Below, in pieces: positions 11,901 to 25,023 of a stretch of 64,000 bases of DNA (the first letter of the stretch is position 1; each line of letters begins with the position of its first letter). The notes beneath the pieces are model-generated. The model did not search any database and was not told the origin of the DNA. It worked only from the letters and a program-made list of their open reading frames with translations. The stretch comes from Ustulina deusta. Its lineage: Eukaryota; Ascomycota; Sordariomycetes; Xylariales; Xylariaceae. Location of the stretch: contig JAJNNX010000003.1 in assembly GCA_023159155.1 (NCBI GenBank), positions 62,001 through 126,000 of the forward strand. The letters are read 5' to 3'. The position numbers were made by a program, and so were the translations under genes.

Positions 11901-12368
11901 GTCCTCGCCTTCGGTGGTATCGTCGAAGCTCATCGCAAAGGTTCCCGAGCGGGCTGCGGGGGCGGTATGGGGTTCTTCGTCTTCTTCCTCGTCCCCCTCC
12001 CCGTCTTCGTCGTCTTCGCCGTGATACTCCCTGCTTAGGCTTGATGGCTGTCTCGTAGAGCCCCGAATGGATCTGCCAAGCGGTGCGCTGGTTCCCTTGG
12101 AACCGGACTTTGCACTCCTCAGGCTGGGTTTGCCAAAGTTGGGGGCTTTCGGCTTATTGCTCATGGCACCAACGGAACTTTGAAGGAAGGAGGGCGAGGG
12201 ATCACCGACAGGGGTGAAGGTGGCAGCAGACGAGGCAGAGGGAGGTGGTGGCCCGGCAGGGGTGGTCGAGGGGTGGTCTACACTAAAGCCAAAGGCATTC
12301 AACCCCTTCTTGGAGCTTCTGTCGGGCGTGACAGGCGAGGAGCCTAATTCTGACCAGCGGAAGGCCAT
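8972..12368 (-). CDS. NUP85: Nucleoporin NUP85 (Y-complex scaffold subunit)
   Basis: Two exons, 12368-9912 and 9862-8972, encode 1115 residues. The protein is a scaffold subunit of the nuclear pore Y (Nup84/Nup107-160) complex. The N-terminal 250 residues or so are low complexity, with Ser/Pro-rich then very acidic runs (EEDEE, DDTTEGED, NDDNNDSEEG). The rest is the alpha-helical Nup85 domain. Family-typical segments are EAILAAAQDWCEATIGLFGWWDD in the middle and the C-terminal EALRYYALAHRPGKIRDVLN...VYPPESELDD. The 49-nt intron (9911-9863) has GTACGT, a textbook ATACTAAC branch site and CAG. Splicing in phase 0 gives NFAEDTAE-TFGDILAKD. Filamentous-fungal NUP85 proteins are longer than the 744-residue yeast protein mainly through this acidic N-terminal extension. 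The start is the first ATG of the open frame. Confidence 0.9.
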
Positions 12369-13092
12369 GATTGGGGGGTTGAGGGAGCACAGCTGCTCGG
12401 AAGTAAGCTGATTGCGCGACGGAGAGACTGAGACGTGCGTTGTCTGGGACGCCGCGAGTTAGGCCGCAAGACCAAAAAGACCGGGGCCCATAGGCGTAAC
12501 ATGCACCTGCACAAGTACAGGTTTCGGTGGCGTGCAGGCGGGTGGAGAGCTGTCGGTGTGCTTCGCTCGTTGCAGTTGTACAGGTTGCTGTGCAGGTTTC
12601 GATGGCAGCAAAATTATCCATACAATTGAAGCTCCCCCAGAGACGCGGTTCGGGTCAAGACCCACACTTTGCAGGTTGCGACGGGAGCCTACCTACGCAC
12701 GGGCCAAGTCTCAACAAGCCCACATGACGAGCCTACTGCACGTATACCTCTGCTTACATAACTATGACAGGATAACTCGCGCTAAAGCCCAAATAGGAAC
12801 ATGCGATTTCCTACTTGGGACGCCGCATTCGCTGCAGAAGAAGGGCGACACAAAAGAACCCTCGTTTCACGCTAGTCGTTCCTCCTTCCGTGAAAAACGA
12901 GGGCAACACGAGGATCAAGATTGAGCTCGAGGCCGGATTCAAACAGCTTCGTGGTTTTTTTAAAGGCCACAAGGGGAATGAACCCGGTATACTCAGTTAT
13001 ATAGGAATAAAGATGACCTCATATATTAAATAAATACTAGCCCGAACGGGGCCGTCAAGTTACAGACAATATGTTGAACAGAGAGCCTCTTG
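12369..13092. other. Intergenic, NUP85 promoter and P450 relic 3' side
   Basis: This holds the upstream region of NUP85 and the flank of the P450 relic. I translated the part beyond the relic's last stop and found no heme-binding FxxGxRxCxG segment, so the relic does not continue here in recognisable form. Confidence 0.5.
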
Positions 13093-14360
13093 CTAATACA
13101 GTCCTATCCGTGCGATAATTGTTGGCAACAAGATTCTCCCAATGGTATGTCCAAGACCGTCCGTCTGTAATATATTAAGAGAAGCCATAGAGTTGGCAGT
13201 GCTCCTGAAACGCTCAAACCGCACCTTGGTGTCACTCATGGCAAAGTAGTACAACTGTCAATATAAAGTGGGATAAGTGAGTTCAATTGTGATAATATAT
13301 GCTCGATTGGAATACTATTACAACAAGGATACTAACTACGTATTGACTTGTGAGTCCAAGATAAACGCCATCGCCAGGGGACATCATAAGTCCAATCTGG
13401 TCCTTGATCCTCTCCTGCCAGTTAGATCTATCTTGAGAATTGAGACCATCAGCTTTGGTCGCGCCGAAGCATTGAACCAGCCAGCAGATCGTATATTTTG
13501 TTATCTTCAGCGCAAAATCTTGTATGCGAGAGTTAGCCTTCCTTTTGTTACAACTCGAAACTATCAGAGACAAGCCACGTAAACATCTTAAATCGCTCCC
13601 TTGTTGTAAGTCATCGTAGTGCTTTATTGAATATTAGTGAGAAACGGTTGCCTTTTTCGTTAGTCGAAGAAGGCAAAGCAAGGAGGTTTGTAGAGACGCC
13701 AAGAAAAAGATCTGTCCCTATATCGAGTGTATAATTAACTAGAGAGGATAGATCGAACATCTATGCGCGACGGATTTTTTCCTGAGGAAGAAATCGTCCG
13801 CAACATGTTTTGAAAGTGAGACTCTATGATATGAGAAACGGAAACTCGGGCATCTGCTGCCTGAGGCTAGTAGTTTTCTCGATCTCTTCCGATCCTCACC
13901 ATTCCCAGTGAAAGTACCTTCCCCGAGTAAGCATCCAAAGCAGATTCGTCGAAGGTTGCCAGAGTCGAACATGGAAGATTGTCCGGATAATAGTGATGCA
14001 ATATTGCGAGAGTCTCTAGTCAGAATAGTAAACATTCCGCCGGCGTACTGTCCGAATGTGTCACCATAGCGCTCATGGCCTTCGAACGAGATAGCAAGGG
14101 CAGTCTTCGTCCCCTCTCCGCCTCAAGTGATTTGAGCAACTTGTCAATGCCAAAGGGAAGCCTCCAGGATGATGCGAGCATATGTATCCGTCTGCATTCT
14201 CTTGCTTCACCATGGTCGTGGCGTACAGTAATTGTTCATTAGTCTAGTCTGTGAAAGTCTACGCCTCTCGATATGTATGTACAAACAGCCACAAATTCTG
14301 ATACCACCACCAACTACCCACCAAAATGGAGATGACACTAGCCAATTGTAGTATTGCCAT
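13093..14360 (-). pseudogene. Decayed cytochrome P450, CYP52-like
   Basis: No long frame exists here, but joining frames on the minus strand gives a colinear P450 N-terminal two thirds. In order: a membrane anchor from the ATG at 14360 (MAILQLASVISILVGSW), two TAG stops, FGIDKLLKSLEAERGRRLP, then after a frame shift GHERYGDTFGQYAGG and SMFDSGNLRRICFGCLLGEG followed by TFTGNGEDRKRSRKLL. A further frame shift is followed by IIESHFQNMLRTISSSG, then another frame with VNYTLDIGTDLFLG and NRFSLIFNKALR, a TGA, and RERFKMFTWLVSDSFEL with more stops. A final part resembles the I-helix region and the segment after it (LYYFAMSDTKVRFERFR). It ends at TAG 13093-13095 before any ExxR or heme-cysteine motif. 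The order and spacing match fungal CYP52-type alkane or fatty-acid hydroxylases. At least three frame shifts and several stops make it non-functional. Confidence 0.75.
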
Positions 14361-16044
14361 CGTTCTCCAATTTCCAAATCGACGATTGAGCAGGAGATAC
14401 TGGAATGCGGGTATAAATGTATTGAACTGCTCCACATCTTCGCCTTTCTACATCGAGATAACTTGTCACCAGTTATACGGACGACGGCGCTAAAAAGCAG
14501 TCATATTTACTGGTTTTTCAGATGTCCGGCCGTGTCAAACACCTACAAGCTTGATTTTCAAAATACAATAGCCCAAAAAACCCATTGTGACCCGGCGCAA
14601 CAATCTAGCCATTTGAGAACTGTTTTCCTCTATAGATTCTCAGTCACCTGACTGGCGTTCGCGTGAGCCGAGCCTGAGCAAAAGCGGCGAGTGCGCTAAG
14701 TCCAATTTGTCGTCTAGTACAACCTTCTTGGCACAATACCTGATTTATCCTACAGTAGCTGGTCAGCATATATATTGTGGGCAATACTGGTATACCTAGC
14801 ATTTGTAGGAAAAGCGAAGTTGCAGAAGAGATGGAGTAATTGACATGGGAACCATCGTGAGGGGTAATATAGACACTGTCCTTCTTCCCACAATACCTCT
14901 ACGCACGATAGCATATAGGTACTGTAGGCAGTTAGTATAGTACGTACGTACATCATAATGCCCTTCCTTCTTCTGTGAGGCAGTGTGGGAGGTACTGGTA
15001 CCTAGGTACTTAAGCAACTTCACGCATACCTCTGGTTACCTCAGGCTTGAGCCCGCCTACCTCCCAAACCTTCAGGACATTGCAGCCCTCAAGGTCCCCC
15101 TTTTGCCCAACTTGCTACTATATATTGATCCATCATATCTACCTCCTCTGGTTCTGCTCCGGTGTTAGTTACTCCCCAGTGTTCCATTTATCGATCAGTT
15201 CAACTACCAAACAAACCAACACCCCATTCACATGAGATAATGTCCATCTTCTGAACATGGGGGGAGGGGGCAACTGCATGTGGCTTTGTCAAGGAGCCTC
15301 AAAGGATATTATTGGTTGAAGGTTACCTGGTATATACTAAGTAGGTATGTATGCTGTTTTACAGAGCCCTTTTACAGAAGCCCCCTCCAGCGCCTTTTTG
15401 CCAGGTTCCATTTTCCAAGACTCATCGACTTTGAAGCTAAGGTCGACCAAGTCACGCGGTTAGCAAGGCATTACCTATCCCTAAGAAGATCCCGAGATTT
15501 GTCCAGCTATCTGCCCGTGAAATCTCCATTAGACTAGTTCTAGCTCTCCTTTATCGTTTTAGCTAACGGGATGGCCTCCGGTCCAGCCTATGACAACGTA
15601 TAGCAGGAAACCCACTGCCAAAGATCCGAAGGGCATGTTTCAGTTCCCCATGCTCAAATTCTTCGGGTTGAGAGAGGACCAGAAGGTGTGGACAATGATT
15701 TCACGACGAATAATTAATTGGAAACAAAGCTGGAAGCACCGGTGTTGCGGCCTCGGTTTCATGGGCCCAAGTCTTGACCTGCCGTAGGCAACATGACATC
15801 CAAAATGCATACCCAGGGTCATTGGCCGTGGGTGGGCGATTTGCCGGCTCCCCTCCCCCCCCCACCTTTGCGCAACCGCACAGCTGGATGCAGGCAAATA
15901 TCCAGGCGGGGTTCTCTCGGTGCCGTCTCCTTTGCGCGCAACGAGATCTAATAAATTCGCCCTCTTCGCCGCCGGCGGCTGCAGACTGTTGTAGCAATCT
16001 CTCGCTTCTACAGCCCGAACATACGCGCATATCCACCACGCAAT
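14361..16044. other. Intergenic, upstream of formaldehyde dehydrogenase
   Basis: About 1.7 kb without a supported gene. TACCTA/TAGGTA words recur around 14780-15020 and 15325-15350. The last few hundred bases are the leader and promoter of the formaldehyde dehydrogenase gene. Opposite-strand frames at 15640-16114 overlap that leader and show no family resemblance. Confidence 0.5.
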
Positions 16045-17512
<1,468 letters not shown>

Positions 17513-20500
17513 AGGGGGAAAAAGTTCGGGGTTTGTACTTAGTGGCAGGAATGAGCAGTGATGAACAAAATACTCAATAAATTCAAACACTGGACCAGCT
17601 GGCCTAGCTCGTTGTGGCCAGAGGCCCAGAGGCCAGGATGAGGTTGTGTCAGGTGGCGAAGAAGGGTGCGAAAGAGCAATCTGAGGTCTAATACCTACCT
17701 GAGGCCAAGTATAGTGTAAATCGAAACCTAGGTGTACAAATACCAATCTAGCCCTATCTAGTGCTGTTCAGTTCGACATACATTCACTCACTGAAAGGGT
17801 GTAAGCGCTGACAAGAGATCTTACTTAGTATGTCAGGACCCTGTTGGGGGTGTTGAGTCTGGACCCAGCGCTCCCCCACGGAGGGGAAGAGAAGGAAGAA
17901 CATGCCATTGTGCTGTTATAATACCATACCAAAACCATATACTCTCGCATGTGATGGAACAAGCAAAATCTCGATCTTGCGTATTGGACAACCCCCATAC
18001 AGTCAGTTGTATAGGCTTTTTGGGATCAGGATACTTGTATGTATATCCATAGGGAGTGTGTTCACTACAGTAGATAATACGTAAGATGGTCCAGGCAAGC
18101 CGGGCGGTTCGCCGGAACAGCCTTCCCCTAAACTTGACGTTACATCGTGTAACAAAATGTGGCGCTTACAACCGACAGTGGCCTAAAGTACACGTTGTAT
18201 ACTAGGCAGGTACCTACTCCAAAGAATTGCGCCATCCATAAGCGCTTTTTGTCTGATACAAAATCCGAGATAACGAGCCTGTGTCGATTTTACGACTAGC
18301 ACTGGACTGGGTTGCGTGACTTGGAGTACCTAGGTCTATCACTAACTCCTTGTTGATTGCCTATCTGCACCATTTACTCACGTATACACTTACCTATAGG
18401 TATGGTTCATGCGTCATTAAGAGGCACCCGGGGCGCAATAAGCGGCGGCGTCTGAATGATGGTCACAGATTGAAGCTTTGGCGACTCTTCCGATTCGAGC
18501 CACGATACGGACCTGTACACTCGCGGCAACGCCCTAGACTCCATCCCCATCGCTCCCCCATTCCTGAGCTCTGCCTTGTGTGTCACCAATTCATTTGTAG
18601 CAAGTCAGATGCTGCCACGAGGATGGTGATCTCGGGCGGTAGATGCGCTGGTTATGAGCAGATGTTTGCAGCTAGCTAACCAGCACCAGCAAATCGTCCG
18701 GTCCGATCCGGCTCGGTGCCGGATTCGCGGCGGCGGCGGAAATGTAAACAACCTTTCCCGTTGGAATCCAGCTCCATGATCAGCTCCCAGTTCCCTCTCT
18801 ACTCTCTGGCCACTATCGCCTGCCATTGCAGCCATTGATGACATGCGAACACTTGCCTCCCCACGGAGCAGCGGAAGGGCTAGTGCTGCAAGCAAATGAG
18901 GCCGACCTCTTGATACTAGTAGGACAATACCTATCACAATTTATCAAGTCCCGTCCTTTGGACGAACTGGCGACATTCTATCACACTCATCTGACTAGGA
19001 ATCTGAGCACCTCCTAAGGTAGTGGCACCCTTACCCGCAGCAGATCCGCAGCACGGTGTGTACATTCTCCATCATTTTCATGCCCTCGACTCCATGGTGG
19101 TGGAGGTGGCGGCAATTGCCGACCGATATCCGTAGCGAAGCTGGTTTGGGACCATGCTTCAATTCTCGATGGCAAATAGCGTAGACAAAGGTAAGACAAA
19201 GGTAAGTATCTGCGTGCCACCATTCGGCCATTTAATGATCTAACGAAGTTAATAATAGCCACCAGCAGCAAGATGGTTAGCAAGATTGTTGGGTCTAGGT
19301 ATCGCTCTAGTCGGCCATGCAATGTGACCACAGCCGCAGGTACCTCGATACATGTATGACCGCTTCATGTCTTGGTTGTGCTGGTTGGAGTAGATATATA
19401 GTAGCACTAACGAATTCCCGTCTACTCGTCCACTCTTCGATATTACGCCCGTAGTACCTTGGGTTTCCAAGTCCCCGACAGATATTCGTGAGCGACCGAG
19501 GAATTGTCCACGTGGACGTTGTCGTGGAGGAGGTAAAGCTGACTAGCAGGACGAGCAAGCAGGGGAAACAAAACATGATCATTTGTATCAATGCAATACG
19601 GCATACTTACGTGGATGATGCAGATGCAATGTATGCATCCTACTAGTACTACCTATGTATGTATGTCAGAATCCCCGGTTAGGTTCATTCTCTGGTCCAC
19701 CTCCCTCTGCACCTTACCCCGAATTGCCGTCGACCCTTGTGGGCCTTGATTCACTGACGATCTTCACGTTTCCCCGACCAATTGGCTGACGGTGGCCTTT
19801 TCTGCCTTGAGGTCTTGGTCTAGATAGCTTGTGGTCTAGTGTAGTGTATCCCGGGACTGTACGTATGCAGTGGTATTCCCAATCTTTCTCGCAGCAAACC
19901 AGCGCTTAGCATCTCCACAACCGAGAAGCGAGGCGTTTACACTATTTGCCTATCTCCTTAGTATAGATATGTCGTGTACCCGTTGGGGCCATATTTGGAA
20001 AATGTAACCCGTCTCCCGCCTTCGGAGCCTCGCAACAGACGACCGTCACCTGGAGAAACCAACCATGGAGCAGCCAGGGTCGGGAAGCGAACAAATAAAA
20101 GACTCCAAGCTCGAAACCAACCCGCCTGTGTTCCTCGGCACACCGGCAATAACAGCAACTTGCAATTCATACTGTAAGCAGCGTAGCTATATGTAATGTA
20201 GGTAGTTCAACTCGAGGTTGTGACTTACTTACTGCCCACGCTACCTGGTGTCTGACGTGGTTATGGCTGGCTTTCGGCTGGACACTAGCCTCAATCCGAA
20301 TCGCATCGTTCGTACTGGCATCGATATTCTTATCCAGAAAGACGCCAACCCATATCGGGACAGTGTCGGGACAAGGAACATCGTTGGAGTCGCCTCGGAT
20401 CATTCGTTGTGCTTGCATTCGTCTGTGCATTGGCATGTCCATACCAGACCATACCAAGATGGAGCACAGTTGACTCGCCGACTTTCGCCTCATCCCCTAC

Positions 20501-21595
20501 AGACACTTGTCTGCTAGTGTAGACGGCACTAGAACAGAGCAGGCTGACCTACACTAGACAGCCGCCGAACAGCGTGCACACTACATGCCGCCTAGTGCAC
20601 GGCGATGGGATTACTTGGCTGCTTCTTATTCATCCATGACCACTGACTCGATCCTTGGATTCGCCCTCAATCTATGGACCCAGATGGGCAGATAACCTAC
20701 CCTACCTACCTACATATAGAAGTAGCCTTTCTTCATCATCCCACACTTTGCCGCCCAACCAACGTCGCAGAGTCAGTTGACCTGGCGCGGGCCAGACCCG
20801 GTTACGCAGGACAGGAGCTAGACAGACCCGACCAGCAATTACATATTGCATCGTCTCCCTTGCCTTCTCCATCTCTCCGAAGAACCTCCTTCTCTTCACT
20901 TGGCCTCGTTCCTCCACCTCCTCCGTTGCTTTTTCTTACATTGCTCTCTTCTCCGACTCCATCCCTCGTCTCACCGACAACCCTCTGGCTTGGTCCTGCA
21001 ACAAGCCGGGATTCTTTCGTGTAAGCAAGCCAGCCATCCCAGCAATACTTGTCATCACCATACTTGCGCCGCCACACTCGACCTACCTACGGGGTGCTAG
21101 TATCCTCTCTCGTCTCCAGATCGCATTCCATTGCCCTCCACTGTGTTCTCCGTTGCCGCCTGGTCCAGGCGTCTGACTATACTGTGCAAACCTACTCCCT
21201 GGATACCAATCTGCAGGGATCCTTAGTCATTGTGTCATTTACTATTTTGATTACATTGAGAACGTACAAAAGGATCGGGCCTGCTGACGCCTATTTCTTC
21301 TTTGACACAGACCGGACTCGACACTTCCCTCTCTACTGCTGCCCGTTGCTTCACTTCCGCCTCCCAACCAAACCGGCACAGGAACAACCAACCACAAAGA
21401 CGCCCAGAGCAGCCCGTGGTTCTTTGATCTCCTCCTTCCCCACGTGGTCGTGTCTTATCACGAAACCGTAACCCTGTCCTTGACGATAAGCCGATTGCTT
21501 CGACGTCTACTCGTACACCTTGACCTCAACCCCCACCGCGACGCTCTTCTCTACACCGACCCTCTCACACCGGCCCAAATCGACCGCCCGCCAAC
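17513..21595. other. Four-kilobase gene-poor spacer
   Basis: This long stretch has many short frames on both strands, none convincing. TACCTA/TAGGTA words recur (for example 18205-18215, 18320-18410, 19635-19660 and 20695-20715). From about 20840 to 21595 the plus strand is strikingly pyrimidine-rich, with GTAAGC- and GTGT-type donors. It probably is the promoter and long 5' leader of the AN1 zinc-finger gene, perhaps with a leader intron. Confidence 0.5.
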
Positions 21596-22049
21596 ATGCC
21601 TGTGAAACCTCGTTGCACATTCAAGCAGTGCAAGACTGCCGCGCAACGGATTGTTGGGGATTGCGGGTTCTGCGACGGCCACTTCTGCGCGAAGCACCGA
21701 CTCCTGGAGGACCACAAGTGCACCGGTCTCGAAGATGTAAGTCCCACTCCGCCTGCAACAGGCGCCCTTGACAACAACACCGCGCCCCGTCGTAGCGGTT
21801 CTCCTGCTTCGATCGTGAGTAGCACGGACGAGTTAGTTGAAGATACCACTCAGTGGTGGCTCGTTGGGCTCGCTGAATATCTCTCCGAGAATGATTTAAT
21901 GTCCCGAGCCTCAGAGCCATGATGCACATTTGCACTACTTTGCTAACGCGTGGCTTGTTTTGTTCTGCATGCAGTGCAAGAAGGAGTCGCACGAGCGCAA
22001 CGCCGCACAACTCGAGGCCGAGAGGACACAAGTTATCCGAGGCGTATAA
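21596..22049 (+). CDS. AN1-type zinc-finger protein
   Basis: Two exons, 21596-21736 and 21975-22049, encode 71 residues. Nearly the whole protein is one AN1 zinc finger with ligands Cys7, Cys12, Cys23, Cys26, Cys31, His34, His40 and Cys42, followed by a charged helix (KKESHERNAAQLEAERTQV). AN1 fingers occur in ubiquitin- and proteasome-linked stress proteins; this short form is widespread in filamentous fungi and its role is not settled. The 238-nt intron (GTAAGT...TGCATGCAG) splices in phase 0 between LED and CKK. Reading through the intron would instead replace the helix with 62 other codons ending at 21922. A long pyrimidine-rich leader precedes the start. The 3' flank carries CCAA tandem copies near 22074-22095. 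Confidence 0.88.
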
Positions 22050-22838
22050 GCTCATCCACCCACCCGGCCGCCTACCAACCAACCAACCAACCACCCAGGG
22101 CTAGGTTCGGCTCTCCGCATTTTGCAACCTTGTTTCTATACACGAGCTAGCCAAAATGACGAAATAAGACGGTCAGCCCATCTTTAACACTAGTGCGGAC
22201 CCAAAGGCGGCTGCACAACCTTACTTGTCCAGCCCCTATCCTCATGGTCTTTCAAGCCGAGGGGATACCAAACACAACAACACCTTCTTCACCAACCATT
22301 ATTAGCATCCTGTTTCAATAACCAAGCGTATGGCGTCGTGGGATTACGCACACCTGGGCATCTGGACATCTCTTATACCCACGTGCATACGCAATTCATC
22401 TAGTCCGGTTTGGCATTGCGTCTGGTGCCGGATTATCCACCCATAACTGGATTCCCTGGAAACATGCTAGGGGGCGCTTTACGCCATGACTCGCATCACA
22501 TCAACTCGCATTCCGAGATGGCGGGTATCGGATTTTTTTATCATCTACCTAGAGTAGAGCACCCCAGGGCAGGAGAATAAGTCAGGAACCAAGCCAGTTT
22601 GCGCTGTCTTGTACATACAAATCGATTCATCTGTAGATGACAATCTCATTCTCGGGGAACACTTGCGTAAAGCAGTATCTCTTTCTGAACAATTAATTCT
22701 AGTTTGAATATGTACATGGATGCATGACGTGTGATTCATCGTGACTGAAGGGGTATCTTGAGCTGTACATGGTTGAAAACGCCAGCTGGAACAACATACT
22801 TCCTCACCTTCCTCTTTGTGAACTTGTCTGACCAGAGC
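22050..22838. other. Convergent 3' spacer
   Basis: This separates the 3' ends of the AN1 gene and NTH1, which face each other. It starts with a short (CCAA)n run near 22074-22095. I see no gene. Confidence 0.5.
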
Positions 22839-24152
22839 TTATATCCCATCTTCAAGCTCCCCCTTGACCAAAACTGTCCTATTGTCAGCCGTCTCACCAT
22901 TAGCCGCCTCATTAACAACAATCCCCTTCTCAACCTCTTCAATCTTCTCACTCTCAACCTTGACAATAGTTTCTCCTTGAGCATCAGCCGTTACACTTCC
23001 CCTCAACCTGCGTCCCTCGAGGACTTTCTTCCGCTCAGCAGCGCGACACAGCCCCCCAAGCCCAAGCTCGCAATCGCCACAGCGCCTCCCAACAGGCAGG
23101 CAAACAGTCTGTCCCAACCCAACGAGGAGAGTGTTGATCTCCCGCCATCTGTCTCTCGGTAGCCAGCTCTCGAGCTTCATGCGCGTGTCCTCGGGGTTCT
23201 TGGAACCGGCCTTCCCATGCCAGCCCCATAGATTCGTGATACGGTGGACGTGCACATCGACGCCAATCCCTTCCGTGCGTCCCCACGCCGCCGACAGACA
23301 CAGATGCGCCATCTTGGGCCCGACGCCAGGTAAGGAGATGAGGCCCTCGATCGTATCGGGTATGTCGCCGCCATGTGCATCGCGGCAGATGGCGGCGGCT
23401 TGCTGCAGGTACTTTGTCTTGTTATTGTGGAACCCCACGGCGTAGATCAGCTGGTTGAGATGCGCCGGCGAAACCGCGAGGATATTCTCCAGATTCAAGC
23501 CACGAGGCGCGCCGGGTGCGTGTGGAGGGAGCTCGGTTTGGAGCCGGTTCATGGCCACTGCGTTCACAGTGTCCTTCGTCTGCGAGGAAAGCATGAGTGC
23601 TACGAGGGTCTGGAATCGCTGGTCGCGCGGCGATGCGGTCGAAAGCGCCAGACGCTCGCAGCCCATTGTGTCCACCGGGGCGTCGGAGGCGGCGCCGCCT
23701 TTGCTGCGCATGGATTGCACGGCGGCATACATTTCCTCCCAGTCGGTGGGTGCGCAGATGGTTGATTGTCCGGTTGACGGGTCTGTTGTCTTCCGGGCAG
23801 GTTTGCGTTGGCGTTTCGCTGGTTTAGCGAGCACGGCACTCGTCGTTGCGATATCCTCGGATTTGATCTTCGTCTCGACCTCGACGTCGTTGCTAGCCTT
23901 CAGCTCCTTGGTGATCTTGCCAGTCGCGGGCGAGGGCGCAGTCGTGGTGGTTCGCTTCCGTTTCCGGAACGACGTGGACGTGGAGGACGAGGAGGATTTG
24001 ATGTCGGGTATTACATCTTCGATGTCGAGACTGGGTTCATGGCTGTCTTGCGACCTTGCGGTATTTGCACTGTCTGGCGTGTCTGTATATGCAAACCGAG
24101 CAAGTGATGCGCGTGTAATCCGCCGTGGTGTTGAGGCCGCAAGTTGCGCCAT
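22839..24152 (-). CDS. NTH1: Endonuclease III homologue NTH1 (bifunctional DNA glycosylase/AP lyase)
   Basis: A single exon of 437 residues. The enzyme removes oxidised pyrimidines and cleaves the abasic site in base excision repair, in the nucleus and often mitochondria. The helix-hairpin-helix LPGVGPK carries the Schiff-base lysine (Lys280), and VDVHVHRI carries the catalytic aspartate (Asp299). The iron-sulfur ligands form C-x6-C-x2-C-x7-C ([19 protein letters not shown]); the last gap is longer than the x5 of the bacterial enzyme. The first 130 residues or so are Ser/Thr- and Lys/Arg-rich ([19 protein letters not shown]), consistent with nuclear signals. I chose the ATG at 24152 (MAQLAAS...RRITR), because the 15 residues upstream in the open frame look like leader. 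An acidic tail of about 55 residues follows the cluster. Confidence 0.93.
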   Translation of the reverse strand: MAQLAASTPRRITRASLARFAYTDTPDSANTARSQDSHEPSLDIEDVIPDIKSSSSSTSTSFRKRKRTTTTAPSPATGKITKELKASNDVEVETKIKSEDIATTSAVLAKPAKRQRKPARKTTDPSTGQSTICAPTDWEEMYAAVQSMRSKGGAASDAPVDTMGCERLALSTASPRDQRFQTLVALMLSSQTKDTVNAVAMNRLQTELPPHAPGAPRGLNLENILAVSPAHLNQLIYAVGFHNNKTKYLQQAAAICRDAHGGDIPDTIEGLISLPGVGPKMAHLCLSAAWGRTEGIGVDVHVHRITNLWGWHGKAGSKNPEDTRMKLESWLPRDRWREINTLLVGLGQTVCLPVGRRCGDCELGLGGLCRAAERKKVLEGRRLRGSVTADAQGETIVKVESEKIEEVEKGIVVNEAANGETADNRTVLVKGELEDGI

Positions 24153-25023
24153 AGTGCAGAAGAAAAAGGTTGTATTTCGCGAGCTTCTAGATGTCATACA
24201 CTTAGAGAACTATGGTGTTTGTGGCGTTTCCTCGTGCATCAGAGCGTCGACGCCTTATTTCAGAGAGCAGTCGATAAAGCAAGCTTGCTGCTCTTCCATG
24301 GGTTGCTTGTTGCAACAATCAATTAGGGACAAAACCCCTTGGAGTACGGTCCGAGTCTTCAGATTCCAGGGTCGCGTTACAGCACCTACCGTAGTGTAAG
24401 CACAGTGGGCAGTTCCTGAATATGACCCACCTAGCTCGTGGCCGAGGTAGAACTTAAATGACGTCAATGTTTGGTTACCCCATTACGAAAAACTCGGTAC
24501 GACCGTCCATCCAATCAGCAATCGCTCGGTATCAAGAACATTTAAGTACCCTACGTACAGGTATGTAACACAGTAGATTTCCAATCTCGATGGAGATAGA
24601 CCCTTCTCAGATCTAACGTAATTCGTAACGAGATAGTTGGAGAGGCTACGATAGCAATGGATCTATAAATGTTGAAGACCAAGTACGCATATTGATTTTT
24701 CCTGTTAGCTTCCCTATTCAGATTTGATCACATGAGTCTACTTTGAGTTGGTCCTTGGAGGCAGAATGAATGCATAGTTGTATGTCTTGTACTGGGTAGA
24801 CCTTGTGAGGAATTTAGCTGCTATGTCGAGGGGGGTCATTCAGTCGCTGGGAAGCTTCCAGGTCCCCCCTTCTAGAGAGAAAGGGCAATTCCTTCTCCAT
24901 TAACCACCACAGAAGTAATAGTACAAGTTAGCTGCTGCAAATACGCAGAGTTACCCTAATCCGACCACCAATATCAAAGACCCTGAAAGTAGTCGTTCAT
25001 GTGGGCTGGCATACCTCTTCCCT
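24153..25023. other. Intergenic, NTH1 promoter
   Basis: About 0.9 kb between NTH1 and the next leftward gene. A CCAAT box (24511-24515, CCAATCA) lies about 360 bases upstream of the NTH1 start. Nothing else was recognised. Confidence 0.5.

Noticed and set aside
11497..12024. Ser-rich plus-strand frame of 175 codons
   Set aside because: It is the antisense shadow of the acidic N-terminal part of NUP85; the serine runs mirror GAA/GAC codons.
20167..20493. 108-codon minus-strand frame
   Set aside because: No homology, start context or splice partner was recognised; it is treated as chance.
23455..24399. 314-codon plus-strand frame
   Set aside because: It is the antisense shadow of NTH1, whose motifs are unmistakable on the other strand.
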